Shown: piece after piece, positions 20,565 to 28,622 of the stretch
Position numbering within the stretch: position 1 is the first letter of the stretch
Layout of the letters: every line of letters begins with the position of its first letter
Source: a virus
Virus record (IMG/VR): IMGVR_UViG_3300038678_000258
Span: 1-42,495 of that record
Direction: 5' to 3' (one strand)
Length of the DNA: 42,495 bases
Notes under the pieces: model-generated
What the model was told of the DNA's origin: nothing
The model's input: the letters and a program-made list of their open reading frames with translations, nothing else
Databases searched by the model: none
Position numbers and translations under genes: made by a program

Positions 20565-21018
20565 CCCGCTGAAGGAAATCACATTTACGGTCGATGGGCT
20601 GCCAGTCTCGAAAGGGTCGATGATACCCGGTCGCTCGAAAATGCGAGCCTACCGCGCCAAGGACCTCAAGGCCTGGCAGTCGTCGGTTGCATTCGCCGCC
20701 AAGCAAGCCGGCTGGGGAAACATCTGCCTGGGACCAGTGGCCGTCAAGGTGACGTTCTACCTCAAGCGCCCGGCGTGTCACTACAACACGAAGGGGCTTG
20801 CGAAGGGGTTTGGGGCGCCGCTCCGCAACGACGCCCCGCAATTGCCGTACCGCAAGCCCCATCCCGACCTGGATAAGGTGGAACGAGCGCTTGGCGACGC
20901 GCTGCAGGGGGTGTGCTACATCGACGACGTGCAGATATGCGCGTGGGATGTGGACAAGGTGTTTGCGGACGATCGCCCGCCCGGAGTGAAAGTCCGAGTT
21001 GCGACCATAGGAGGATGA
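20554..21018 (+). CDS. rusA: RusA-family Holliday junction resolvase
   Basis: A 154-aa protein. FTVDGLPVSKGS near the N-terminus and PDLDKVERALGDALQGVCYIDD (residues 104-125) match the RusA catalytic region, with Asp 105/107, Lys 108, Asp 115 and the Asp 124/125 pair. RusA resolves four-way junctions and branched DNA before packaging. It lies downstream of recT and the initiator candidate, a common placement. GGGAG precedes the start; a longer frame from 20446 overlaps the ribbon gene and is rejected. Confidence 0.88.
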   Translation: MPPSPLKEITFTVDGLPVSKGSMIPGRSKMRAYRAKDLKAWQSSVAFAAKQAGWGNICLGPVAVKVTFYLKRPACHYNTKGLAKGFGAPLRNDAPQLPYRKPHPDLDKVERALGDALQGVCYIDDVQICAWDVDKVFADDRPPGVKVRVATIGG

Positions 21019-21032
21019 GAGGAGGATCAGGC

Positions 21033-21266
21033 ATGAAGCGAGAAGAGCCCGGGCACTGCCCGTTCTGCGGACACCGGATGGAGGTGAGGCGATGGAAACA
21101 GGACAGCCGTGGCCTCGCCTTGTCGTATCGCGGCTGGCGTTATATGGCCGGTTGCGGTCGGAGGGAATGCCCGATCCGACCGTGCACGGAAGATCGTAGT
21201 AGTCGCGCACGAGTCGTCCGCGAAATCAACACACGGACAGAACCAAAAAAGGAGAATCAGACATGA
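21033..21266 (+). CDS. Lar-like zinc-finger protein, 77 aa
   Basis: The start at 21033 has GGAGGATCAG upstream. CPFCGHRMEV at residues 9-18 and CGRREC later form a C4 finger. The CPFCG opening is typical of Lar-type restriction-alleviation proteins and related phage zinc fingers, but the rest is too short to assign anti-restriction activity. It overlaps the start of the glycoside-hydrolase-like gene (ATGA). Confidence 0.6.
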   Translation: MKREEPGHCPFCGHRMEVRRWKQDSRGLALSYRGWRYMAGCGRRECPIRPCTEDRSSRARVVREINTRTEPKKENQT

Positions 21267-22405
21267 ATGGACTAGCCCGAACGTTTCTGCGCGACAGCGA
21301 ACTGCGCTTGCCGACAAGCAAGCAGGCGCTGCCCGAGACGCACGTCACGGCCCAGCTGGGCCCGTACGAGGCTATCTGGGCAGCGCCGCCGCTCGCCAGC
21401 AAACACGGCAACCATGCGGCCTACGAGCTCCTGCGCCGCCACCGCCCGGATACGATGCTCTGCTGCGCCTACTGGGCGATCTCGCTCACCCGGCAGGCGG
21501 ACTACGGGTGGTACAGGTGGGAGCCGATGCTGCGACATCCGGAGTGGTTTCTGGAGCGTGATGAAAAGTGGGCCCTGTACGATGCCGACGATAAGTATCC
21601 GGCATACTACGTGGACGTAACCAACCCCGAATTCCGTGCATTCGCCCTGGCCGAGATGGTCGCATGGGTCCGCGGCGAGAAGCACGAGCCCCTGCTGGCC
21701 GCCCCGGGCCTGTCGTTCGACGCACTTGGCGCGGACATTACGTGCATGGGGATGGGGCGGATGGGCCACGTTGTGGGCGGGAAGGTCGCTAGGGTTCGTG
21801 AGGATCGTGTCGCGGACTGGGACCGGGGAATGTGTTTGCTGCTCGCTGACCTCAGCAGTGCCCTCAACAGCCTCGGCAAGTGCGTGATCGCGAATCACAC
21901 GTACGACTACCGGCTCGATTCGTGGGGGTCCAAGGACTGGACACGGCTTACAGATGCCGTGTCTGGCGGGGGCCTGATGACCGAGAACCCGCTATCGGAG
22001 AGGGGGAAAGATACATATTTCGGCGGGCACGACTGGCTGAAGGCCATGCGATGGCACGAGCAGCTCACGCGCGCACACGGGCTCCGCGATTGGTGGGTGG
22101 GGTATCCCAAGACCGAGCAGGAATTCTGGTACCTGTACTGCTCGTACTTGCTCACCTACAAGCCGGGGCTGAGCCTCATCACCCTCGACTGGCCAAGCGG
22201 CGAATCTCATCCGCAGGGCCGTCGCTGGCATGAGGCATACGACATGATGATCGGCAAACCGCTGGGCGAGCGGAAACAGTTCAGCACGTGCTTTGAGCGG
22301 CATTTCGAGAACGAGGCCCTGGTCATCGTCAACCCGACGGAATTCCCGGCGCGGATATGCCGCGGCGAGGTGATGCCGCCGATGTCGGGGAGGATCTTGC
22401 AGTGA
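21263..22405 (+). CDS. TIM-barrel glycoside-hydrolase-like protein (GHL15/DUF4015 type)
   Basis: A 380-aa protein preceded by AAGGAGAATCAGAC. Features fit the putative glycosyl-hydrolase superfamily: CAYWAISLTRQADYGWYRWEPM, HPEWFL, then YYVDVTNPEFRAFALAEMVAWV and LSFDALGAD, where the aspartates lie at barrel strand ends. These are followed by CVIANHTYDYR and LMTENPLSERG. There is no signal peptide or membrane segment. The gene lies in the early region, not with tail genes. It might act on the host envelope (no endolysin is otherwise found), on capsule, or on intracellular sugar. Substrate unknown. Confidence 0.6.
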   Translation: MNGLARTFLRDSELRLPTSKQALPETHVTAQLGPYEAIWAAPPLASKHGNHAAYELLRRHRPDTMLCCAYWAISLTRQADYGWYRWEPMLRHPEWFLERDEKWALYDADDKYPAYYVDVTNPEFRAFALAEMVAWVRGEKHEPLLAAPGLSFDALGADITCMGMGRMGHVVGGKVARVREDRVADWDRGMCLLLADLSSALNSLGKCVIANHTYDYRLDSWGSKDWTRLTDAVSGGGLMTENPLSERGKDTYFGGHDWLKAMRWHEQLTRAHGLRDWWVGYPKTEQEFWYLYCSYLLTYKPGLSLITLDWPSGESHPQGRRWHEAYDMMIGKPLGERKQFSTCFERHFENEALVIVNPTEFPARICRGEVMPPMSGRILQ

Positions 22406-22461
22406 ACCCGCGACTAAAACTGCTATGGTGGGCCTACCGGCGGAAGGGCAATGCAGCGTAA
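22402..22461 (+). CDS. possible 19-aa peptide
   Basis: The GTG at 22402 overlaps the preceding stop (GTGA) and has GGGGAGG about eight bases before it. The peptide (MNPRLKLLWWAYRRKGNAA) is basic and aromatic. The signals are good but the frame is very short; it may only serve to keep ribosomes moving to the next gene. Confidence 0.35.
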   Translation: MNPRLKLLWWAYRRKGNAA

Positions 22462-22483
22462 CCCCTGGCGAGGACGTAAAAAC

Positions 22484-22801
22484 ATGAACGAACAAACATC
22501 ACGAGAATGGGCAGGCAAGTGCTGGGACGAGGATCGCTCGGAGGTGCCGTTTTGCGAGGTCGTTGCCGAGAAGATCCGCGAGGCGTTTCACGCCGGCTTG
22601 GAGTGTGGCGTCCGCCGCTTTGCTTGGTGGCAGGATGGCTTCCAGCACGTAGGGACATGCGGGACCTCTCTCAGCGAAGCACTGCGAGACATCGATGCGG
22701 AGTTGGACGTAACCTGCCCGCACCGAGCATACCGCGACGAAGACGGAGTGGAATACTGTCGGCGATGCGGGGTGGCCAAGGCCGCGAGGAATGCAACGTG
22801 A
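22484..22801 (+). CDS. hypothetical protein with C-terminal CxxC, 105 aa
   Basis: GCGAGGACG lies eight bases before the ATG, in a leader (TAACCCCTG then GAGGACGTA) repeated before the next gene. The product starts MNEQTSREWAGKCWDEDRSE and ends with a TCPHRAYRDEDGVEYCRRCG cluster, a likely zinc site. No family recognised. Confidence 0.7.
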   Translation: MNEQTSREWAGKCWDEDRSEVPFCEVVAEKIREAFHAGLECGVRRFAWWQDGFQHVGTCGTSLSEALRDIDAELDVTCPHRAYRDEDGVEYCRRCGVAKAARNAT

Positions 22802-22825
22802 CCCCTGTTAGAGGACGTAGATGAA

Positions 22826-23077
22826 ATGTACACCGCCTACTTGATTACGAACGGCAAGAGTGGGGATGGTAGGCTCTATACGTGCTGGCTCGACTATGGA
22901 TTCCAGAAAACACGGAACCCCAAGGAATCCATACATTTCTGCCGACAATCGGACGCGGAGCTGATTGCGTCTGAAAACGAAAACGAGGATGCATGGGGGA
23001 TTGAGGAGTGGGGTTTTGATATAGGAGCGGACAAACGATGCCACTGTTTCGGAGTCCCCGAGGCGGCTAACCCCTGA
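22826..23077 (+). CDS. hypothetical acidic protein, 83 aa
   Basis: The start at 22826 follows GAGGACGTAGATGAA; an ATG five bases earlier is out of frame. The sequence (MYTAYLITNGKSGDGRLYTC, then SENENEDAWGIEEWGFDIG) is acidic and mixed alpha/beta. Unrecognised. Part of the distal early operon of short genes. Confidence 0.65.
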   Translation: MYTAYLITNGKSGDGRLYTCWLDYGFQKTRNPKESIHFCRQSDAELIASENENEDAWGIEEWGFDIGADKRCHCFGVPEAANP

Positions 23078-23095
23078 TATGGAACGAGGAGAAGT

Positions 23096-23401
23096 ATGGC
23101 CATCAAACTGGAAGAGTTAGACGTCGGGCAAGTAGTGGAGGCAGCCGGCGACGATGACCGCTGGCATCCTGCTGAGATCACGCTTATTGAGGAGGGCACG
23201 GGACCAATGACCCGCGGAGTAGTGGTACGGATTGCATATCCGACGGGCCTGCGCACCCAGTTCCGAAACCTGTTTGAACTTCGTAAGCCCCCCGCCCCCG
23301 AGGACGGAGAGAAACAACCCCCGTGCTCGTGGTGCGACGACGACCCCGCGGATCAACCGTGCGCTTGCACCCCGCCCGAGGGCGGAGAGGAGGAGCGATG
23401 A
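23096..23401 (+). CDS. small barrel-like protein with cysteine tail, 101 aa
   Basis: GAGGAGAAGT precedes the ATG. The N-terminus (MAIKLEELDVGQVVEAAGDDDRWH, EITLIEEG) resembles the MKLEDIEVGQ protein at 13514, followed by a C-terminal cysteine cluster (CSWCDDDPADQPCAC). It appears to be another member of the early small-barrel group with an added metal-binding tail. Confidence 0.65.
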   Translation: MAIKLEELDVGQVVEAAGDDDRWHPAEITLIEEGTGPMTRGVVVRIAYPTGLRTQFRNLFELRKPPAPEDGEKQPPCSWCDDDPADQPCACTPPEGGEEER

Positions 23402-23664
23402 GCGTTAATTTCAGCTGCGACGTATGCGGGGCCACCGTGCCTGGGCAGTGGCGCACGAAGGATAATCGCTGGGAGCCGAGCATCCTTGGCGTCAACGGTT
23501 GGTACACTGTTTACCTCACCGGCGCCCAGTTGCCACCGCGCTACTTTTGCAGTGTGGCGTGCCAGAGTCGCCAGTGGTCTGATGGGCCCCCCGAGGGCGG
23601 GAAGGAGGAGGGTCAGGCTGGCGCGACAACGCCGAACGCCGGCGCCGCCCGCGGGCAGGCGTAG
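23398..23664 (+). CDS. zinc-finger protein, 88 aa, last gene of the rightward operon
   Basis: GGAGAGGAGGAGCG precedes the ATG at 23398 (ATGA overlap). The protein has CDVCGATV near the start and YFCSVACQSRQW later, a C4 finger of treble-clef appearance, then a disordered tail. Its 3' end overlaps the convergent late gene ending at 23613 by 52 bases. No terminator is seen between the two converging operons. Confidence 0.7.
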   Translation: MSVNFSCDVCGATVPGQWRTKDNRWEPSILGVNGWYTVYLTGAQLPPRYFCSVACQSRQWSDGPPEGGKEEGQAGATTPNAGAARGQA

Positions 23665-24110
23665 CCGCTGTGACGGATGCGTTCGAGCTGATCATCGCCC
23701 CCTTGGTAATACGCCCATCGATCGCACGGGCAACAGACGCACTCCGCTCGCCCGCCTGCCCAGGTCTGGAGGTGAGGGCATCGCTGGCAGGCTGCGAGAC
23801 GGTGGGCGAACAGCTCGTCGGTGATGATAGGCGATAGCATTACGATGGCCGGGCTGTGTCGCCGCCGGTACTCTGCGAAATCCGAACTCTGTAGGCATCG
23901 GAGGCCCTTGCGGATGAGCCTCGCGGCCTGCAGTGGTTTGGCGCCGCCCCGGCATCGTCGGGGGAACTGCGGACGTTTCGGGGGAGGACCCGGGGCCGCG
24001 AATGCGGCCGCCCGCTCCGCCGCAACCCGCTCACGGGCCCGATGACGCGTCAGGGATCGCGTGGCGCGACGATCTTTCGACGGACGTCTGTTTGGACCGG
24101 GGCACGTCAC
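23613..24110 (-). CDS. cysteine-containing late protein, 165 aa
   Basis: The frame is open from 24728, but upstream of 24110 it is an arginine-rich shadow of the Cys-rich gene. The GTG at 24110 overlaps that gene's TGA (GTGA), fixing a coupled start. The N-terminal half is basic (RRPSKDRRATRSLTRHRARERVA). The C-terminus has CQRCPHLQTW, then CVCCPCDRW, a likely metal site. It is the last gene of the late block. Confidence 0.6.
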   Translation of the reverse strand: MTCPGPNRRPSKDRRATRSLTRHRARERVAAERAAAFAAPGPPPKRPQFPRRCRGGAKPLQAARLIRKGLRCLQSSDFAEYRRRHSPAIVMLSPIITDELFAHRLAACQRCPHLQTWAGGRAECVCCPCDRWAYYQGGDDQLERIRHSGYACPRAAPAFGVVAPA

Positions 24111-25711
24111 GACAGGCAGCCTACGCCGGCGTCCAGGCCCTCGTTGACGCCGAACACGACCTCCCCGACGCAAAACTGCGGTAGCTCGGTCGCGACCCCG
24201 GTCCGCGGGTCCCACTCCCGCGTATCGTTGAGCTGCCCATTGACGACCAGCCCGTTGATCGCGTTGACCGCAGCGCACCCGCTCGGATGACTGCTCCCAC
24301 CGGGTGGCTCGAAGTCGAATCCGAGCCTCACGTTCGTGTGCGGTACCCGGGCATACCGCCGATTCGACCGGACCCCCCGCCAGCTCAGTCGTTCGGGTAC
24401 GCGCTCGCCGTTCGGCCCCCGTGCGATCAGCCGCTCGTGCGGGTGCTCCTGCTCGGCGTCGTCGGGGTCGGCGATCCGCCGGTCGAACAGTGCGTTCAGG
24501 TCGGTAGCGTCCAGCAGCTCGAGTCCCGCGTCGGCCAGCAGGTCGACGGCCTCGGGGAGCAGCCGGACGCGCATCTCGAGACTGATGTCTACCGTCGCGT
24601 GCACCCGGGCCTCGAATGGGTCGGTGCCGCTGACGTGAGCCTCCTCGGGATGGAGCCGGGCAAACATGGTCATATTCCGCAAGGTCAGGACGGCTGGGAC
24701 CTCGACCTTGCTGAGGTAGCCCGTGCACGTGATCGGGATCGGCGTGGTGCGGTACTCGTGGTAGTACCCCTCGGGCGCCACACCATCTATCGCCCGCCCG
24801 CGGACGGGGGGGTTGGGGTCCAGATCGAGGAGGGTGAGCGTATGATTGTGCTCATCGAACCACTCGACCATCGACCACAAGGCCTTGCGCGGGTTGTCGT
24901 AATCCAGACCGGGCTCATGCCCGTCAAGCACGTCGACGATCCGCGACATCTCCCACCAGGCCGCGTTCTCGAGCACCCGTTGGAACGGGTTTCGGGTCGG
25001 GTATACGTCCTGATCGTCGGAAAACCGGACGTCCAGGTCGACCTCGAGCCAGTCGACGACCCGGGCGACATCGCCACCGCACATCAGCCACTCTTCCGTA
25101 CACTGCTCGGTAAACGCGTAGACCTCTTGCGTCGGCCCGAAGCACCCCGGATCGCCCGTCAGCGCGAACGCCAGGAACATCGGACCGTTGGTCAGGAAGT
25201 CGCGCTCCAAGATCATATGCAGCGGCTCGTACAGGTTGGCCGGCGTCACCTCGCTGCAGAACATCCGCCAGCCGGTGTTCAACTCGCCCGTGGCGAATGC
25301 CCGGCAAAGCCAGACGGGCCCCTGCGGACCGCTCAGACAGTAGGGGTTCGGCGCGCACTTGTCCGCGTCGAGATTGAAGGTCGGCAGGATGACGTACCGG
25401 TAGACCCCGCCGCCGCGCCCATCCTCTGTCGTGAAAAACGGGGCCTGACTGTGCGATGCGTCCCACGCATTCGGCCCCCAGCTCAGGCAGACCCACGGGA
25501 CGCTGCCCTCCAGGTTGATGACCGGTGGGCCCTGGAGGCCGCTACACCGGTTCTGCTCGGGCGTGCACGCGTTGGTGGACCCCTGTGAGCCCGGGTTGCA
25601 GTAGATGCAGAGCGTCTCCGGATTCGGACACTCGTACGGTGGCATCGCCGCGTCCTGGCAGCGTGCCGGGATTCCCGGCTGATCGTGGCAGTTGGACCAT
25701 ATGGTTGTCAT
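24107..25711 (-). CDS. cysteine-rich late structural protein, 534 aa
   Basis: The start at 25711 (MTTIWSNCHDQPG) follows AGGTCC and a 128-nt gap without a gene. About 19 cysteines occur, concentrated in the first 200 residues (ECPNPETLCIYCNPG, NACTPEQNRCSG, DKCAPNPYCLSG). A mixed, aspartate/leucine-rich C-terminal half follows. The protein lies at the distal end of the tail-fibre genes, where receptor-binding or virion-surface proteins are common. The cysteines may form disulfides outside the cell or bind metal. No family recognised. Confidence 0.75.
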   Translation of the reverse strand: MTTIWSNCHDQPGIPARCQDAAMPPYECPNPETLCIYCNPGSQGSTNACTPEQNRCSGLQGPPVINLEGSVPWVCLSWGPNAWDASHSQAPFFTTEDGRGGGVYRYVILPTFNLDADKCAPNPYCLSGPQGPVWLCRAFATGELNTGWRMFCSEVTPANLYEPLHMILERDFLTNGPMFLAFALTGDPGCFGPTQEVYAFTEQCTEEWLMCGGDVARVVDWLEVDLDVRFSDDQDVYPTRNPFQRVLENAAWWEMSRIVDVLDGHEPGLDYDNPRKALWSMVEWFDEHNHTLTLLDLDPNPPVRGRAIDGVAPEGYYHEYRTTPIPITCTGYLSKVEVPAVLTLRNMTMFARLHPEEAHVSGTDPFEARVHATVDISLEMRVRLLPEAVDLLADAGLELLDATDLNALFDRRIADPDDAEQEHPHERLIARGPNGERVPERLSWRGVRSNRRYARVPHTNVRLGFDFEPPGGSSHPSGCAAVNAINGLVVNGQLNDTREWDPRTGVATELPQFCVGEVVFGVNEGLDAGVGCLS

Positions 25712-25839
25712 ATAGGACCTACCTGTGCCGCACTCTGACACCACGCTTTATGACGTCGGCAGGGCTGTTTTTCTTGCTTGGGCATCGGTTATCGGCGTTT
25801 CCAGTAACAGAACCACGAACAATTTGCGCCCAAAAGCGC

Positions 25840-28035
25840 TCAAATCGGCTGACACAGCCCGCCTGCAGACACCTGGACGATCGACCCGCGACGCTCATAC
25901 GGGGCCAGGCATTCCGTGACCTTCATCCCGTGGGCGCCCTCGGCATCCTCGGGGCTCGCCCCGCGACCGCCGTAAAAAACTTTCGGGTCGGTCTCGCGCC
26001 CCGCGATCGGCGACTCGACGGCGACGACAAACGCCCCGAGGTGACGATCGAACTTCAGCTTCCCCCACACGTAGCCGAACGAGCCGTCCGCCCGCGGAAC
26101 CATCTCATACGACCGCCACCAGTGCCCGCAATGCGACGGTGGAGCCGGCTCCTGAGTTTCGGCGACCAGATACTCGTACGAAATCCGCATGAATCCATAC
26201 GAGCCCGAGCATAGGGGAACATCGGTCGGAACGAATTTCATGCGTATCGGGTCGGCCAGACCCCCGCTCACCCCACCCCAATCAGCCCAGATGACGTTCC
26301 AATCCGCCGCGGGGATCGTGATCGTCTCGTGCAGGACGCTACCGCACGGAAGCGGTGCCACGAAAAACCGCCCAATGGTACGCCAAAAGCTCGCATCTTC
26401 CGCCCTCGCGAGAAGCCATGTGTAAGCATTCCCGAAATCAGCCCGGGCCGTGACGTCAAAACTGACATCGCTCCCCGCCAGGGCCTCGGGCGCGCCGTAC
26501 AGCCAGAAACGGTATATCCCCGCATGCTCGATCGAGTCAAACGGACTGAATACCGGCGAGTCCGCCGTAAACGTCCGCGTCTCGGTCCCGGGAGGCAACG
26601 GGTCCGGGACGTGGCAAACGGGGACCATCCGGATTCGTTGGCGAAGCTGGAGGATCGATCGGGCGAGGTCGGGTTCGGGGTCTGCCGGTGCGCCCGGGGC
26701 CTGGGACCCACGCTCCGCCCGCCCGTCATCGGGACCGAGGTACTGAATCCAGTGGCTTTGGCGGTACGGCGTCCGCCCGTCGCCGGTCAGCGTTTCCAGC
26801 CATGCGTCCTCGGTCGCATTTTGCGCGTCGGTCGATACGGTTTTGCCCCCGTGGTTGTGCCCGAGCGCCGCCGAGGCATCCGCGGGGGTCGAGAATAGCG
26901 AGTTGACGCCGTCGTCGAAGTCGAAAATCGTCAGCGGCGTGTGCGTGTGGACGCCGGGGATCGGATGATTGTGCGGCGAGGTCGCCGTGTGGTCGTGGTC
27001 CTCGGCATAGGCCGACAGACCGGGATCGCCGATGCTGCCCGGCGTGTCCGTGGCCTCGATCCAACAGCCGCGCAGGTCCAGCGTTCCGCTCGTGCCGTTG
27101 CACAGCACCCATCCGGCAGGCATCCGACCGGGCTCACCCTCGAATGCGACGATGGTCCCGATCGGCGTCGCCGCCACCCCCTCGTTAAGTAGGGCCAGCA
27201 AGCGCTGGAACGTAGGACGATTGTCCTGTGCGTCAAAATCACCGCCGCCCGCCGCCGCCCCGACCACTTGCGCACCACCGGGGCCCAATGCCATCTCGTG
27301 ATAGTGCGAACCCTGACTCCACCCGGGGCTGGCCTGAATGATCACGTTCAGAGTGGTGCCTGTCGGATTCATCGCGTGCACACCACCCTCGTGATCGCCC
27401 ATCGCGTGCGTGTGATTCGCATCGCTGCGCGTGTGCGTATGATTGGCCGCCCCGTCGAGTGCCCCACCGGCCTCCCGGCCATCCGGGCAGCCCAGGATGA
27501 ACAGGGCTTCGAGGTTCGGGCGCCCCCCGTTGCCGTCGCAAACATCGTACCCGGCCAAGCCGTCGGGGTTGTCGGTGAATATGACGGCGTCGGTCGGAAC
27601 ATCCGGAAAGGTGACGCCGTCCGGCTTGATCACGAACGCCTCGCGGCTGAGGGGCATCGTGTCGGAGTAGTCGTCGGACGTAACCGCATTGACCGTCGTC
27701 TCTCCCGTGTCGGCACTATCGTGCACGGCGGTCCCCGCGTGCACATGGGGCCCCTGCACCGCGGAGGCCGCCCCCGGCGTCTTCTCTTGTTTTTTAAAGT
27801 TCAGCCCGGTGGTCTGGGAGTTCACGGCAATATCATGCTCGTGTTCCGTGCCGGCGTGCAAGTGAGGCAGGCCGTCGTGCCCGTGATGCCCGCCACCCGT
27901 ATCACCGGCAGTCCCACCTATGGGCACACCGGCCAGGTGTCGGTCTTGGTAGTTGGTGTCTTCGGACCACCCCGCGGGGATGTCTACCGCGTTCCCGAAC
28001 CAGAAAACCCGGCACTTGTCATTGAGCGCGCCCAT
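25840..28035 (-). CDS. His-rich tail fibre with three collar-like units, 731 aa
   Basis: Three segments resemble phage tail-collar domains: IPAGWSEDTNYQDRHLAG near residue 20, GYDVCDGNGGRPNLEALFILG near 165, and PAGWVLCNGTSGTLDLRGCWI near 310, closing with SHWIQYLG. Between and after them are about eleven HxH pairs (HGH, HLH, HEH, HVH, HTH twice, HYH, HDH, HNH, HTH, HNH). In T4 gp12-type fibres such histidines bind an iron in the trimer axis. The C-terminal 280 residues form a different, beta-rich domain, presumably receptor-binding. ATG 28035 overlaps the previous gene by 17 bases. Confidence 0.75.
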   Translation of the reverse strand: MGALNDKCRVFWFGNAVDIPAGWSEDTNYQDRHLAGVPIGGTAGDTGGGHHGHDGLPHLHAGTEHEHDIAVNSQTTGLNFKKQEKTPGAASAVQGPHVHAGTAVHDSADTGETTVNAVTSDDYSDTMPLSREAFVIKPDGVTFPDVPTDAVIFTDNPDGLAGYDVCDGNGGRPNLEALFILGCPDGREAGGALDGAANHTHTRSDANHTHAMGDHEGGVHAMNPTGTTLNVIIQASPGWSQGSHYHEMALGPGGAQVVGAAAGGGDFDAQDNRPTFQRLLALLNEGVAATPIGTIVAFEGEPGRMPAGWVLCNGTSGTLDLRGCWIEATDTPGSIGDPGLSAYAEDHDHTATSPHNHPIPGVHTHTPLTIFDFDDGVNSLFSTPADASAALGHNHGGKTVSTDAQNATEDAWLETLTGDGRTPYRQSHWIQYLGPDDGRAERGSQAPGAPADPEPDLARSILQLRQRIRMVPVCHVPDPLPPGTETRTFTADSPVFSPFDSIEHAGIYRFWLYGAPEALAGSDVSFDVTARADFGNAYTWLLARAEDASFWRTIGRFFVAPLPCGSVLHETITIPAADWNVIWADWGGVSGGLADPIRMKFVPTDVPLCSGSYGFMRISYEYLVAETQEPAPPSHCGHWWRSYEMVPRADGSFGYVWGKLKFDRHLGAFVVAVESPIAGRETDPKVFYGGRGASPEDAEGAHGMKVTECLAPYERRGSIVQVSAGGLCQPI

Positions 28036-28369
28036 CCACAGGGGTCTCCACCGTTTTTGCGGTCTGCTCGGGTTTCGGTTTCGGTTCCAGCAGCTCTTTG
28101 ACGATGCCGCGCGTCACCAACCTGTGATATTGATGCTCCAGGTGGACGATTAGTGAACGCATGGCCGCGATTATGGTACTCAGGTCTCCGCGGCTGAAGC
28201 GAATGGGCATAGTCCCACCCCCCGGGGACTCGCTATCGCCGGCGATAGCGCAATTGATTACGCCGTGGATCACGATTTTGTCCTGGGCGGGTGGGTCGCC
28301 CGGCTGGGCTATTGTCGGGCCCTTGGTCAACTGCTCACCATCCCGGTCGGGTTCAAGTGTGATTCTCAT
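28019..28369 (-). CDS. hypothetical late protein, 116 aa
   Basis: AGGAG lies ten bases before the ATG at 28369. The protein starts MRITLEPDRDGEQLTKGPTIA and has a beta-like middle (DKIVIHGVINCAIAG). A helical segment follows (RGDLSTIIAAMRSLIVHLEHQYHRL) before a lysine/proline-rich tail. It may be a small fibre-associated or assembly protein next to the His-rich fibre. Unrecognised. Confidence 0.7.
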   Translation of the reverse strand: MRITLEPDRDGEQLTKGPTIAQPGDPPAQDKIVIHGVINCAIAGDSESPGGGTMPIRFSRGDLSTIIAAMRSLIVHLEHQYHRLVTRGIVKELLEPKPKPEQTAKTVETPVDGRAQ

Positions 28370-28389
28370 ACTCGGTCTCCTATAAGGTC

Positions 28390-28620
28390 TCATTCGGTCG
28401 TCAAGGCCGTAGCGAGCACGGTGGCATGTCCGGCCAGCCGGGTAGCCATCGCGCGCACTTTGGCCATCGTGATGTCCGCCTGAAACGGACTCTCGTTGTC
28501 GACATCCTGGTCGAGCAGGACGTTAAATCGGGTTCCGAACCGGGAGAATGCCACCTGGGCTGCGGCAATCGCCGTCTGCATCCCCTCGGCTTCGCGCCGC
28601 TCTTCGATGTTCAGCGCCAT
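28390..28620 (-). CDS. hypothetical late protein, 76 aa
   Basis: GAGGAGGTG precedes the ATG at 28620. The product is helical (ALNIEERREAEGMQTAIAAAQ, then ITMAKVRAMATRLAGHATVLATA) with no known family. It sits between tail genes and is probably a small virion or assembly protein. Confidence 0.7.
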   Translation of the reverse strand: MALNIEERREAEGMQTAIAAAQVAFSRFGTRFNVLLDQDVDNESPFQADITMAKVRAMATRLAGHATVLATALTTE

Positions 28621-28622
28621 AG

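Noticed and set aside
24110-24728. Upstream extension of the 165-aa late gene
   Set aside because: The extension is an out-of-frame reading of the Cys-rich gene; the GTGA overlap at 24110 gives a coupled start.
24287-25588. 433-codon plus-strand frame opposite the Cys-rich gene
   Set aside because: It is the antisense shadow typical of GC-rich DNA; composition (Arg, Val, Gly, His) and lack of start signals contrast with the coupled minus-strand gene.
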